The notes beneath the pieces are model-generated. The model was not told the DNA's origin. It saw only the letters and a program-made list of their open reading frames with translations, and did not search any database. Shown here piece by piece: positions 12,701 to 21,393 of a stretch of 42,365 nucleotides of DNA. The translations under genes and the position numbers were made by a program. Each line of letters starts with the position of its first letter. Position 1 is the stretch's first letter. The stretch is from Candidatus Thermoplasmatota archaeon (GTDB taxonomy: Archaea > Thermoplasmatota > E2 > UBA202 > DSCA01), in contig JAYEJS010000038.1 in NCBI GenBank assembly GCA_034660695.1, positions 1 through 42,365 on the forward strand. Direction: 5' to 3'.

Positions 12701-12791
12701 TATTGTTTTCTTCCCAAAAATTGATTATATCCTGTTCAACTTTCGGGGGATCGTATCTTTCCTCTGTCGAATGTGCTTTGTCGTTACCCAT
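9705..12791 (-). CDS. ileS: Isoleucyl-tRNA synthetase
   Basis: A 1028-residue class Ia aminoacyl-tRNA synthetase that attaches isoleucine to tRNA-Ile and edits valine. The HIGH-type motif is HPGH (59-62) after PPTANGL; the KMSKK motif is near residue 595; the inserted CP1 editing domain lies between them, with CxxC zinc pairs (CPRC, CKKC and CPEC). The C-terminal anticodon-binding domain is present and the length is normal. A TATA-like stretch at about 12818-12829 on the minus strand puts transcription start within a few bases of the ATG, so the message looks leaderless. Convergent with the Mut7-C gene and divergent from 12935. Confidence 0.97.
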   Translation of the reverse strand: MGNDKAHSTEERYDPPKVEQDIINFWEENNIFEKVLELRKGGKKFVFLEGPPTANGLPHPGHVLTRTMKDVILRYKTMNGYYIERKAGWDTHGLPVEIEVEKSLGLKNKQEIEEYGIKRFNDECKKSVFRYEEAWKEMTKRIGFWIDMGNPYITLKNDYIESVWWSLKKAWEKGLLSRGYRVTPYCPRCGTTLSSHEVAQGYREVTDPSIFIKFRVEGKDGYFLVWTTTPWTLISNVALAVNPDEWYIKIEYEGEKLILSEERAEVLLKGEEYKILDGWKGEELIGMKYEPLYRYANPDKDCWRVIGADFVSMDEGTGIVHIAPAFGEEDYEVGQKYDLPVVQLVRQDGTFPPEVEKWAGMFVKDADESIIEDLRSRELLMSVQKYTHQYPFCWRCDSPLIYYAIESWFIKMSELREQIVKNNEKISWHPGYLKHGRFGEFIKDVRDWSLSRERYWGTPLPIWECKKCGNEICVGSVEELRNLSENFPEEYDLHRPFVDKLEVKCPECEEKMKREEGVIDAWYDSGSAFFAQWHYPFENQEKFRDNFPADFICEAIDQTRGWFYSLLAVSTLNFDDISYKKILSLGHILDKEGQKMSKKARNYIEPNEIFNREGADAMRWYLVSASAPWSPKRFYQQVVRDSLGKFLMTVWNIYSFYFTYSSLDNFDYKTKKVAFEKRGLLDKWILSRLHNLIRDVTEKIENFELHKAARDIEDFVIKDVSNWYIRNSRKRFWLEEETVDKLAGYSTIYELLMTLSKLIAPFVPFISEKIYHSIGEGESVHLCDYPVCHEEVIDEELERKMDKVREITELARSLRAKEGIKLRYPLPRAVIVTSDDISGLSDILRDEINVKKVEFSDSIAPFVEKAVRPNYSSLGPEFKDKASYVASIIKKTPPDKIENMKVEVDGKEYILGREDYLLEEKEKEGFAVGGSNKDSVILDTRQTPELIAEGFSREIVRRIQEMRKDMNMNMEDRIVSVIGISEGRVKGWKEYIKKETRSQNLIFGNVSGDMVKEWNIDGEKISIGIKRL

Positions 12792-12934
12792 TATGGGGTG
12801 ATAAGGTGAGGTAAGTTAAAATATTTTTGATGGGAAAAGGCTGGTATAAAAATCAGAATCAACCGTATCTCCCATCGTTTGAGACAAGTTTTATAAATAA
12901 AAACTTCTTTCTTTATACTACGCAAGGTGAGCTA

Positions 12935-13558
12935 ATGGATAGAAAGGACAGAATTGTAGTTCTTGTTGGAATAGTCATTCTTATAATCGCCATTATCGGC
13001 GTCCTATATCACGAAAAAGAGTATACAGAAGCTGAGCGGACTGTGGAGAAATATGCATACAACGTTGACTGGAACGAAAAAACGGTAGATTTAAGAGAGG
13101 AAGGATATGTTGCGAAAGGCAAGACAACAAATTACACATATTCCATAGATCGCAGCGGGCTGACACAAATTGAATTCAAACTGGAATGGAGTGATAATTT
13201 GGCCCGCGGGTTTATAATCCCGTGGAACTGGTCTGATACAATGGATATGAGGATTTCTGCACCAAGCAGTTCCATAAAATTCTCGGGACCGAGTTCCGCA
13301 AGTGGCTCGAGCAGCCCTCTGGTAGTCAAGGCAGTGATAGGAGATGTACCCCATTCAATGCAAATAGATGCAGCCAATGAAACCGAAGTATACGAAATTC
13401 TCAACTCAGAACATATAAGCGAGGAAGGAAAAGGGTCATGGACTGCAGATATAGATATAACCACGAAGCCATTCCTGCTCGACCGGGGGAATGATTTTAC
13501 ACTATGCGTTACTTATACTTACTACGAGCCCGTGATTACCAAGGTTAAAGTTAGCTGA
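12935..13558 (+). CDS. Membrane-anchored extracytoplasmic protein, unknown function
   Basis: A 207-residue protein I do not recognise. An N-terminal hydrophobic segment (residues 7-25, VVLVGIVILIIAIIGVLY) is followed by an acidic, serine-rich domain of beta-strand character that should lie outside the cell. A longer frame extends upstream to 12827, but ATG 12935 is preferred: AAGGTGAGC lies 5-12 nt before it and a TATA-like box at about 12890-12900 fits a start shortly upstream. Its last 8 bp overlap the end of the convergent pelA gene (13551-13558). No catalytic motif is visible. Confidence 0.75.
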   Translation: MDRKDRIVVLVGIVILIIAIIGVLYHEKEYTEAERTVEKYAYNVDWNEKTVDLREEGYVAKGKTTNYTYSIDRSGLTQIEFKLEWSDNLARGFIIPWNWSDTMDMRISAPSSSIKFSGPSSASGSSSPLVVKAVIGDVPHSMQIDAANETEVYEILNSEHISEEGKGSWTADIDITTKPFLLDRGNDFTLCVTYTYYEPVITKVKVS

Positions 13559-14567
13559 TTTTGTACCTCAGGAATGCAGCAATACCCCCCAAGGCGGACA
13601 GCTTTTCCCCCCCCTCATGCATATCGCTTATTGTATATACTTTTGCCCCCATATTCTCTGCTATCTCAAGTAAATCTTCCTTGTCCCTCAACATTTTGGT
13701 TAAAATAAGAATTTTTTCAGCAGCTCCAGATTTAACTGCCCCCTCAACCTCCTTTTCTCCGTATGTTACAGGCCCGTCTTTCGATATCTCTTCAAGGAGC
13801 TTTTCGACAAGCCTCGATTCTTTTGCCAGCGCGGATTCCTCAACAATCCTTTCCACAATCCCCCTGTTTATTGCCTCTTTCACCCCTGTCATTCCTGCAT
13901 GCCCTGTTCCGTCAACGATACAATTTTCGATTTTTTCTCTTTCCTTGATAAATGAAACAAAATTTTCTTTGGCAAAGCCAGGACCAACTATCACAATCGG
14001 AAGATCAAATTCTTTAATTTTTGATAGAATCTCCCCATAATATTCTTTCCTGTTGTCCTTGCTTTCATAAAATTTTCCCGTACGCCCCGAATATATGTCG
14101 GCTATTTTTTCCATGCCGTACTGGTGTATTACCGCTATGGTGGCTGTTTCATCGTCCATTGAAAGAACAACAATAGATGGCTGCCTGCTTGCTTTGACGG
14201 CCTCGTCCAATCTTTTCAGATGATACCCCTTCCAGTCTTTTTTTATTTTTATTTCGCTTCCAGGTTTTAGATTCAGCGTATGATGCTTTCCTATGTCCTG
14301 GATTCCTCCTTCAATAATTCCCTGCACCCTGAGACGGTCGGAAAACTTCTGGAAAGACACTCCTTTAACTCTTATGGTAAGATACATCCCTTCTTTTTCT
14401 CCCTTTCCCTCTCTTTTTTTATCGTCAGATTGTTTTTTTGTCCTGTACGTAAATGCAGATGCCAGATCACCTTCCTCAATCAGGTTGTAGAGATGCCAGC
14501 AATCATCCGTATTCTGTACGAGCACTTTTATTTCCCCGTCCTTGAGGTTTTTGTATATTATCTTCAT
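13551..14567 (-). CDS. pelA: Pelota (aPelota/Dom34), stalled-ribosome rescue factor
   Basis: A 338-residue protein with the three pelota domains: an N-terminal Sm-like domain (about 1-130, [19 protein letters not shown]), a central eRF1-like domain without the GGQ peptide-release motif (about 131-260), and a C-terminal L30e-like domain (about 260-338, ending in [12 protein letters not shown]). Together with aEF1A and ABCE1 the family enters the empty A site of stalled ribosomes and splits them. The start codon overlaps the rqcH stop in an ATGA arrangement (14564-14567), so it is translated from the same message as RqcH. The 3' end overlaps the convergent gene by 8 bp. Confidence 0.96.
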   Translation of the reverse strand: MKIIYKNLKDGEIKVLVQNTDDCWHLYNLIEEGDLASAFTYRTKKQSDDKKREGKGEKEGMYLTIRVKGVSFQKFSDRLRVQGIIEGGIQDIGKHHTLNLKPGSEIKIKKDWKGYHLKRLDEAVKASRQPSIVVLSMDDETATIAVIHQYGMEKIADIYSGRTGKFYESKDNRKEYYGEILSKIKEFDLPIVIVGPGFAKENFVSFIKEREKIENCIVDGTGHAGMTGVKEAINRGIVERIVEESALAKESRLVEKLLEEISKDGPVTYGEKEVEGAVKSGAAEKILILTKMLRDKEDLLEIAENMGAKVYTISDMHEGGEKLSALGGIAAFLRYKIS

Positions 14568-16456
14568 AACCTTTCCTCTTTTATTCTTATGCTTCCGGGC
14601 GGCAAAACCCGCTGCACTTCCTCTATATCAGCACCAAATTTTTTTGCAAGGTATCGTGCAATCTTGTTCTTATCCTCTTCGCCATGCCCGATGATTACCC
14701 ATCTGTCGGCCCATTTTTTGACAGCTGAAGGCACCCCTCCCATAATTTTTTCATATCCCATTATGCTTACCTCCCCAACGGCAATTTCAACAGGACATTT
14801 AACGTAATTTCTTTTACCCCTTATAACGAATGCTCCCTTCGGAAGATGTTCCCCAGACTCGGGGGTCTTTGACACCTGCTCGGGGTTCACCCAATATGCA
14901 CTACCGCTTGCAAACTGATTCCACGCCTTTGAATACGAAAGGGCAAACTGACAGGCTTCATTGAGCGTGCGTTCCGATATTGGGAGGGAATTTTCCTCCA
15001 CATCTCTGGCCTTAACTATACAGGACGGAGCTCCGTGAACGGTTGCATGAACATACCTATCGCCGCTTTCCAGATATTTTTTCACAATTTTTTCATTTGA
15101 AGAGGCATCCCTGCCGCACAAAATCAGATTGCCGTCGGACGAGATAAACCACCTGTAGTTTTCAAACCAGAACTTTTTTGTGGCTTTCTTTTCTTTGCTC
15201 GTGCGTATATCACTTTTAATTTTAAGTTTCTCTAATTTCTGGACTGTTTTATCCATGGCTTTTTTTGCACCATTTATTTTCTCTCTCACTTTTTTGTCGA
15301 TTTTATATTTTTCATTTGCATTCTGGGCAACATTTTTTCTCATATTCATAGTTACCTCAACTTTTTTATTATTGTATATAAGCTCTAGAACCACGTTCGG
15401 ATAGGAATAACTTTTTACAAATTTTCCTCTATTTTCTTCATCAACTCCTTTTTCCATTCTTTCAAGTATTTCTTTGCACAGGTTGTAATTTGCATATATG
15501 GCATCCCCCTCTTCTTTCTTTTTTTCGGCCTCCAATGCAAACTTTTTTATCGCCTCCTTTTGCTGTTCTATCTGTCTTAGCAGCCTATTTTGCTCTTCTT
15601 TTAATGCATACTCTTTTTTATCGGAAAAATTTTTAAAAAAGAATTCGTCGAGGGCGCTGCTAAAATTATCAATTTTTTTTGTGTCATAATTACTGTATTC
15701 CTTAATCAGAAATGGGAGAACATCCAAATCTATTTCTTTAACCGCATCCTTAACTATAACCGGCTCAAATCTTTTTTCTCTGAAACGGCTCAGAACCGCC
15801 TCCATGGCGTCATATAACCTTCTAACTTTCCCTTCCTCCATCCCATCTGATGGTATATTTTTATTTATGCATGCCATGTCGCATATTTCCTCACCCCATT
15901 TCCCCGGGATATTTATACCCGTTACCAATGTTCTTATAACGTCCTTATCACTTTTTTTCAATGCATCAAAAAAATCCGCAAATTTCATGTCAAAAGGATT
16001 GTTCCTTTTAGGAGGAAACAAATATTTCTTTCCTGGCCTTATCTCCCGGTGAGACCAGGACTGGAATTTCATCGGCAGCACTATGCAGCCGTTACTATCA
16101 ACCAGAATAATGTTGCCATATGAAAATAATTCAATCACGAGGCTGTAGGAATTGCTGAAAGTTATTACAACAATTCTATCGAAATCGTTCTGATTTATTG
16201 AGGTTATTTTTTTATTATTGAGATATTTTCGCAATGTCATGGCAAAGGTCGGAGGATGTCCTTTCCTCCCTTCCCTGTGCTGTGTTATAAACATCCATTT
16301 TCCATTTTTTATGAATAAGTCTACGTTTCCTTCCTTTCGTATCCTGATGATGATTTTATCGTCTTCCCGATATATTTTACCTATCCACCCACCTATCAAT
16401 TCCTGCATTTCCGAAACAATTGCAAATATATCGAAACTATCCATCCGTTCTTTCAC
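14564..16456 (-). CDS. rqcH: RqcH / Rqc2-NEMF homologue (NFACT protein)
   Basis: A 630-residue NFACT-family protein that binds the 50S subunit carrying an obstructed peptidyl-tRNA and recruits tRNA for C-terminal tailing. The NFACT-N domain (about 1-180) includes the Asp-Arg pair D93-R94 in NDFDRIV, matching the conserved DR motif of RqcH/Rqc2. A lysine/glutamate-rich coiled coil (about 270-400) follows. The NFACT-R domain begins near FWFENYRWF and includes [14 protein letters not shown] and the [17 protein letters not shown] segment. The start is GTG 16456; it lies 26-27 nt from the shared AT-rich element at 16479-16489 and would be leaderless. ATG 16444 is the alternative. First gene of the rqcH-pelA operon. 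Confidence 0.94.
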   Translation of the reverse strand: MKERMDSFDIFAIVSEMQELIGGWIGKIYREDDKIIIRIRKEGNVDLFIKNGKWMFITQHREGRKGHPPTFAMTLRKYLNNKKITSINQNDFDRIVVITFSNSYSLVIELFSYGNIILVDSNGCIVLPMKFQSWSHREIRPGKKYLFPPKRNNPFDMKFADFFDALKKSDKDVIRTLVTGINIPGKWGEEICDMACINKNIPSDGMEEGKVRRLYDAMEAVLSRFREKRFEPVIVKDAVKEIDLDVLPFLIKEYSNYDTKKIDNFSSALDEFFFKNFSDKKEYALKEEQNRLLRQIEQQKEAIKKFALEAEKKKEEGDAIYANYNLCKEILERMEKGVDEENRGKFVKSYSYPNVVLELIYNNKKVEVTMNMRKNVAQNANEKYKIDKKVREKINGAKKAMDKTVQKLEKLKIKSDIRTSKEKKATKKFWFENYRWFISSDGNLILCGRDASSNEKIVKKYLESGDRYVHATVHGAPSCIVKARDVEENSLPISERTLNEACQFALSYSKAWNQFASGSAYWVNPEQVSKTPESGEHLPKGAFVIRGKRNYVKCPVEIAVGEVSIMGYEKIMGGVPSAVKKWADRWVIIGHGEEDKNKIARYLAKKFGADIEEVQRVLPPGSIRIKEERL

Positions 16457-16477
16457 ACAGACAAATATGGTTATCCC

Positions 16478-16490
16478 TTAAATTTTTTTA
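16478..16490. promoter_or_regulatory. Shared AT-rich promoter element between rqcH and the MazG-like gene
   Basis: The element CTTAAATTTTTTT is centred at about 16484, which is 26-28 nt from both divergent start codons (GTG 16456 minus, ATG 16511 plus). That is the spacing of an archaeal TATA box to a transcription start, so both messages would be leaderless. Confidence 0.5.
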
Positions 16491-16510
16491 CTAAAAATTC
16501 ATACATTATC

Positions 16511-16849
16511 ATGGATAGAATTCTTGAATTAAAAAACAGGGTGTCAACTTTTGTTAATGAGAGGGAATGGAAAAAATTTCACAACCCAAAAGATATAGCC
16601 ATATCCATTTCAATTGAATCCGCAGAACTCCTGGAAAATTTTCAGTGGAGAAACAATGAAGAAGTCGATGCCATGCTCAAAAACGCGGAATATTTCAACA
16701 ATATAAAGGAAGAAATGGCCGATGTGCTGATTTATCTTATAATATTATCAAACAAACTTGAAATTGATTTGATAGAGATCGCATTCAAAAAACTAAGGAA
16801 AAATGAGAAGAAATATCCGGCTGATAAGTTCAAGGGAAAAGCCCATTAG
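16511..16849 (+). CDS. MazG-like nucleotide pyrophosphohydrolase
   Basis: A 112-residue all-alpha NTP pyrophosphatase of the compact MazG/dCTPase-like group. The metal-binding helices are visible: SIESAELLENF (E in ExxE-like spacing) near residue 37 and EEMADVLIYLI near 73. Such enzymes hydrolyse (d)NTPs to NMP and pyrophosphate, often cleaning up non-canonical nucleotides; the substrate here cannot be told. It is divergent from rqcH with a 54-bp gap. Its 3' end runs into the tandem repeat at 16854. Confidence 0.85.
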   Translation: MDRILELKNRVSTFVNEREWKKFHNPKDIAISISIESAELLENFQWRNNEEVDAMLKNAEYFNNIKEEMADVLIYLIILSNKLEIDLIEIAFKKLRKNEKKYPADKFKGKAH

Positions 16850-16853
16850 AACC

Positions 16854-16989
16854 CCTTTCTTCAAAAGAAAGGTGTTTCATCCCCAAAGAACTTTTTTCTG
16901 CCAGCGATTTTCCAAGAGCCCTTTTTCTTCAAAAGAAAGGTGTTTCATCCCCAAAGAACTTTTTTCTGCCAGCGATTTCTTAAAGGGCT
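16854..16989. repeat. Tandem hairpin-bearing repeat, two units of 68-bp period
   Basis: A 55-bp sequence occurs identically at 16856-16910 and 16924-16978. The first unit carries the perfect hairpin CCTTTCTT-CAA-AAGAAAGG (16854-16872); the second has the same hairpin with a one-base difference at the foot. Each unit then has AAAGAACTTTTTT. The second unit is bounded by an inverted repeat, AGCCCTTT (16917-16924) and AAAGGGCT (16982-16989). It fills the gap between the convergent MazG-like gene and the hydrolase-propeller gene, so it may serve both as terminator. A miniature mobile element is the other possibility. Confidence 0.85.
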
Positions 16990-16993
16990 GTTT

Positions 16994-19690
16994 TCATTTT
17001 TTTTCATGGTTTTTTATGTAGTAAATGTAAATTATTACGAAAAGAATTATAATAATGCCAATAGGTATCGCTATGAATGCGGATGTAGGGCTTTTGCTAT
17101 CATGTCTCCCGGATAAAAACACTTCTTCTGTTTGGCTATCAAGTGCGTATATATGACCTCCCGCTCCCACGAATACGTTTCCACTGTTTATGCATGGATT
17201 CGACAGCATCGGCGTGGCGATGTAATTGTAGACATTTCTTTCCATAGAATACAATGGGGAGAAAGACCACGCAATTCCTCCGTTTGTTCTGTTAATGGCG
17301 TATAAACTCCCATCATCAGCCCCGAAGAAGACATGCTCTCCATAAATTTTTGGAGATGAATGAATGGCCGCCTTGCACGTAAAAACCCAGTCTAGTTTTC
17401 CATTTTTTGCATCCAAAGCGTAAAAGTTATTGTCCATGGAGCCGAAGAATATATGGTTACCATCTGCAGCAGGAGTTGTGTCGATTCCCCAGCCAGCTGT
17501 GTATTTCCATTTTAAGTCCCCATTACCTGCATCAAGTGCATATAAATTGCAATCCCAGCTCCCGAAGTATACCGTTTTGTCCTCAACATTTGGCCGCGAC
17601 GTAATAACACCACCTGATTCAAATGTCCAGAGTGTTTTCCCATTTTTGGCATTGATACAGCAGCATTTCTTTCCAGACGCTACATAAACTTTTCCATCTA
17701 CAACGTCTGAAGGATATGATGTGCCATTCAATTTTACGGACCAAATCTTTTTTCCGTTATCTGATGAAAGGCAGTACACATTTCCGTCTTCGCATCCTGC
17801 TATTACCGAATCACCATAAATGACAGGTTGGGATGAAATATCTGCCTCATAACTCCATTCCACATCGCCGTGCGTATTCAGGGCATATAGCCCCCTATCC
17901 GTTCCAACAAAAACTTTTCCTTTGCAATATGACGGGGTGGATACTTTTTCCCCCATAACCCTATTCCACAAAAGATTGCCGCTTTTGCTGTCAAATGCAT
18001 ATAATTTTCCGCTGCTTGCTGCCATGTAAACTGCATCTTCATTTCCAGTGCCAGATGCAACCTCAAAATTGGTTCCCTCCATATTGTATTCCCACAGCAC
18101 TTCTGCTTTTTCTCCTTTCGAAAGCGATGGCTGGTATATAAATTCAGGGGATGTAGAGGGAATTCCGTAAAGGCATACCCACCCGGCAGGCGGGACATCG
18201 GCAACACCCCTCAGATTTGATTTTAAGGAAGATGTGTTCCATAACTCTCCATGAGGATTCCCCCAGAACGCCCACATCGCATTTTGTGAAAGAAGATAGC
18301 TGTCAGTGAGTTTGCAGTCGGTGGAAAATTCGGATATCGGTGGATTGGACATGAGATTTTTTACTGCGTCTACATCAATTTTCCCATAATTTTCATTCCC
18401 GAATTTCTCAAATTTGATATCCCTATCTGAGGGATAATATCTCAGCGTATAATATTCATAGCCAGAAGTATTGAAAAGCATACTGATGACCCTGAACATC
18501 GCACCTTTTATACTTCCAAATCTCAACTGCTCTCTTCTCACCGACGGATCCATCGGATTGTTTGCAGACCAGTAAAAACCATTTTTTGTTCGCCACACGG
18601 CACTTTCGTAAAGCCCAAGTTCTAAACGGGCAATCTCACCGTTTTTTGTATCTCCGATAAGCCATACAGCATTCATAACGCCGTTGTTATCCGTCCTCAT
18701 GTATTTGATAACATTATCTATACTTTCCCCATACTGAAGGGCGCTTCTGGCTCTTACTGCCAAAGGCAAACCTTTCTTCCATAACCCCTGGGGGCATGTC
18801 GTCTCAATAAAAATGATGCCTTTGTCATTTTGATAGTAGTCCTCATCACTCCATATGTAGCCCGGGGATGTACCCATTATGATCCGGTTGCCCTGCGACG
18901 GGACAATATCCAGTATGACATTCCACCTCTGGGCTATATAGTAAGTATACCACCACCCTCCGCACCATACAGAATCAGTGGCCACGACCTGCCCGTTAGT
19001 TGTGGCATCTCCCGTGGCAATAAATCCATTGCAGTGGTGTACTGGAGGCGAGCTGATAATTGAGAAAATGAACTCGTTTTCTTTATTTTCCAGTTCTGGA
19101 GCGACCCCGAGCAGGTCATAAAACAGGGTACGGAGTGGATGAATATTCTTATGCGGGTTTACAAGAATGGACATCAGTTCATACATTTCGTTAAGTGTGA
19201 GGACGTCCTCATATGAAACTGCTTCCCCAAACATCTTGCCGCCTCTACTTGAAACAGCGTCTGCTATACCTTTTATCTCCGCCTTATATTCGGGAGGGTA
19301 ATAATCCCAGAAAATATTCATTGCTTTGTTCCTGCAATAATTCCACCAGATGCTGGAGATTTTCTCATATCGGGGAGATGTCTGGTTTATCGGAATATAT
19401 TTTATAACAATCGGGCAGTTGTGGATTATATTGCTCCATCTGTACATCATGTCCATAATTTCTGGATAAAGGATGTAACCGTGCTGATAACCCCGCTCGT
19501 AAGCATCCCCTTCTATGTGTACATAAATCAGCCCCTGCACATTATACCTGTACCCCTTTCCGTAAGAGGCGGCATTCTCAGAAACGGTGGGAATATAATC
19601 ACTCGAAAAATTAGGCGGATCATTTGGCAGGGCATATGCAAATGTCGGCATCAAAATGACGGCAATGATGAGGAGAGTTATCCATTTCAT
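16994..19690 (-). CDS. Exported C45-like Ntn hydrolase fused to a PQQ-type beta-propeller, membrane-anchored
   Basis: An 898-residue protein. A signal peptide ends at about FAYA (residue 20). Residues about 45-480 resemble the acyl-transferase/C45 peptidase or phospholipase-B-like Ntn hydrolases: an N-terminal DAYERGYQHGY motif, then HHCNGFIATGDA with C220 as the likely nucleophile exposed by self-cleavage, and ATDSVW. Residues about 530-865 are PQQ-like propeller repeats (LYALDAKNGKLDWVF and relatives). The C-terminus has a membrane helix (about 870-890) and a basic tail, so the enzyme would be tethered outside the cell. ATG 19690 is preferred over an upstream TTG at 19711, because a TATA-like box near 19716-19726 puts transcription start next to it. 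Substrate unknown; amide bonds are a guess from the family. Confidence 0.85.
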   Translation of the reverse strand: MKWITLLIIAVILMPTFAYALPNDPPNFSSDYIPTVSENAASYGKGYRYNVQGLIYVHIEGDAYERGYQHGYILYPEIMDMMYRWSNIIHNCPIVIKYIPINQTSPRYEKISSIWWNYCRNKAMNIFWDYYPPEYKAEIKGIADAVSSRGGKMFGEAVSYEDVLTLNEMYELMSILVNPHKNIHPLRTLFYDLLGVAPELENKENEFIFSIISSPPVHHCNGFIATGDATTNGQVVATDSVWCGGWWYTYYIAQRWNVILDIVPSQGNRIIMGTSPGYIWSDEDYYQNDKGIIFIETTCPQGLWKKGLPLAVRARSALQYGESIDNVIKYMRTDNNGVMNAVWLIGDTKNGEIARLELGLYESAVWRTKNGFYWSANNPMDPSVRREQLRFGSIKGAMFRVISMLFNTSGYEYYTLRYYPSDRDIKFEKFGNENYGKIDVDAVKNLMSNPPISEFSTDCKLTDSYLLSQNAMWAFWGNPHGELWNTSSLKSNLRGVADVPPAGWVCLYGIPSTSPEFIYQPSLSKGEKAEVLWEYNMEGTNFEVASGTGNEDAVYMAASSGKLYAFDSKSGNLLWNRVMGEKVSTPSYCKGKVFVGTDRGLYALNTHGDVEWSYEADISSQPVIYGDSVIAGCEDGNVYCLSSDNGKKIWSVKLNGTSYPSDVVDGKVYVASGKKCCCINAKNGKTLWTFESGGVITSRPNVEDKTVYFGSWDCNLYALDAGNGDLKWKYTAGWGIDTTPAADGNHIFFGSMDNNFYALDAKNGKLDWVFTCKAAIHSSPKIYGEHVFFGADDGSLYAINRTNGGIAWSFSPLYSMERNVYNYIATPMLSNPCINSGNVFVGAGGHIYALDSQTEEVFLSGRHDSKSPTSAFIAIPIGIIIILFVIIYIYYIKNHEKK

Positions 19691-19754
19691 TAATACTGCA
19701 TCGGAAAGCAATAAAAATATTCTTCGATTTGAAATATTGGCTTTTTATGAATGC

Positions 19755-21335
19755 TTAATTTCCAGCATCAGTAGGGGCAGAAGACGCAGGTGTCAAATTT
19801 ACAATGTACACTTCTACCTTATTATCTGCAATAACGCCTCCCGCATTTCCATAATACGCCCCTGCTGTGATTGTATATGGTGTTCTTAATCCTACAGAAA
19901 ATGAATTCCATTTCCATTCGTAAGGAGGATTATACAATACCGCTCTCGCTTCATAATCGTACATTTTTTCACTTGCCAAATAGAAATCTACCCTGTTCAC
20001 GTCCTCCATGGAGTCATTAACTTCTGCAATTACAGTTATGCTTCCTAAAATTAATGTTTTTCCTGTCGGCATTATTTCTCTATCAAAGAGGTAAAGATAA
20101 TTACTGGGTCTTATTATCTTTATTCTTTCTGGAGGAGGATAATCTGCACATTTTATAAGCCATATCCGTTCATCTACCTCTGCTGTTCCGTTTTCTAAGA
20201 ACACATCATAAGAACCACCTGCCAAGATATAAGTTCCGTTATCATATATGCAACCATGAATAAAGTCCCCGAATCTTCTTCCAAAGCTTTTATTCCATAT
20301 TTCATTACCTTGCTTGTCTATTTTCAGAAGCCAGCCATCGGTAAAGCCGACATCGTAGGTGCCTGTACAACCTGCAAGTACATATCCATCTTCTATTTCA
20401 GTTATATCCGAAAATCTTTCCACATCCCCTCCTCCATAAGTTTTATTCCATACTTCATTTCCCTGATTGTCCACTTTAATCAACCATCCAGAAGGTATCG
20501 CTCCGACTGTATTCCCACAAACTATATACCCATTACCAACTTTGATGATTCTTGTAGCCCATTCCATGTCTCCATAGTCATATGTTTTATTCCATACTTC
20601 ATTTCCATTTTCATCTATTTTAATAAGCCATGCATCCCAACTCTTTTCCTTTCCATATGAAGCGGTTACTCCACATATAAGGTATCCATCTTCTGTTTTT
20701 AATATATCCTCTCCTCCATCATAGTCTTCTCCTCCATAAGTCTTATTCCATATTATATTTCCATCTTCATCTATTCTGATGACCCAGATATCACCGTCTC
20801 TATTTCCAGAAGAACCAACAATAGCGTATCCATCATTCGTTTTGATTATATGTTTTCCAAAATCATCTCCTTCTCTCCCATATGTTTTATTCCATAACTC
20901 ATTCCCTTGCTCATCTGTTTTTACAATCCAAACATCAACTCCTCCGTTTCCATATGACATAGTATAGCCGCATATTGCATATCCATTCTCCGTTTTTACA
21001 AGAGACAAACCAACATCTTCTCCATTTCCTCCATAAGTCTTATTCCATATTATATTTCCATTTTCGTCAATTTTTAGAAGAAAAACATCTGATTCGCTCC
21101 AGCTTGTATTTTGTGCCATACATCCTCCCATAATGGCATAGCCTCCATTCACTTTTATGATGCCAAATGCTTCTCCAGCAAAATTTTCATATATTTTGTT
21201 CCACTCACCGTTGCTGGGCATTTCAATATTATCAGATGATTCATTTATATCTAGGCTTTTAACATTTAAAAAAAGGATAATGACGGCCAACACAGTTATT
21301 ACGGGAAATATCGACACTATCTTCATTTTTATCAT
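19755..21335 (-). CDS. Secreted seven-repeat beta-propeller protein
   Basis: A 526-residue exported protein. An N-terminal hydrophobic segment (residues about 5-25) acts as signal or anchor. Residues about 42-400 hold seven repeats of about 50 residues, each ending in a pattern like DVWLIKIDENGNExWNKTYGG written with variations; this fits a seven-bladed propeller. Residues about 410-526 form a beta-rich, Ig-like domain ending in a Thr/Ser/Pro-rich tail. Many NKT and similar sequons suggest N-glycosylation. GGGG at 21342-21345 lies shortly before ATG 21335; a second ATG at 21326 fits the TATA-like box 21351-21360 better as a leaderless start. No catalytic residues stand out; binding or adhesion is a guess. 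Confidence 0.8.
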   Translation of the reverse strand: MIKMKIVSIFPVITVLAVIILFLNVKSLDINESSDNIEMPSNGEWNKIYENFAGEAFGIIKVNGGYAIMGGCMAQNTSWSESDVFLLKIDENGNIIWNKTYGGNGEDVGLSLVKTENGYAICGYTMSYGNGGVDVWIVKTDEQGNELWNKTYGREGDDFGKHIIKTNDGYAIVGSSGNRDGDIWVIRIDEDGNIIWNKTYGGEDYDGGEDILKTEDGYLICGVTASYGKEKSWDAWLIKIDENGNEVWNKTYDYGDMEWATRIIKVGNGYIVCGNTVGAIPSGWLIKVDNQGNEVWNKTYGGGDVERFSDITEIEDGYVLAGCTGTYDVGFTDGWLLKIDKQGNEIWNKSFGRRFGDFIHGCIYDNGTYILAGGSYDVFLENGTAEVDERIWLIKCADYPPPERIKIIRPSNYLYLFDREIMPTGKTLILGSITVIAEVNDSMEDVNRVDFYLASEKMYDYEARAVLYNPPYEWKWNSFSVGLRTPYTITAGAYYGNAGGVIADNKVEVYIVNLTPASSAPTDAGN

Positions 21336-21393
21336 TTTTTATCCCCTTTCTTTATAAAAAGTTTATCAAAAGAAAGAAGAGAGAAAGAAGAAA

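Noticed and set aside
13561-14040. Long plus-strand frames opposite pelA, rqcH, ileS and ppdK
   Set aside because: They are shadows of strongly conserved minus-strand genes and show no family pattern, promoter or SD.
16854-16989. A minimal CRISPR array
   Set aside because: Only two units, the unit contains its own hairpin plus T-run, the spacer would be only 13 bp, and no cas gene is present. No CRISPR array was seen elsewhere in the window.
16803-17021. Frame over the tandem repeat (MRRNIRLISSREKPIR)
   Set aside because: It starts inside the MazG-like gene in another frame and mostly translates the repeat; composition is not protein-like.
19691-19711. TTG start adding seven residues to the hydrolase-propeller protein
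   Set aside because: ATG 19690 begins a standard signal peptide and fits the TATA-like box; the longer form would need a transcript starting inside that box.
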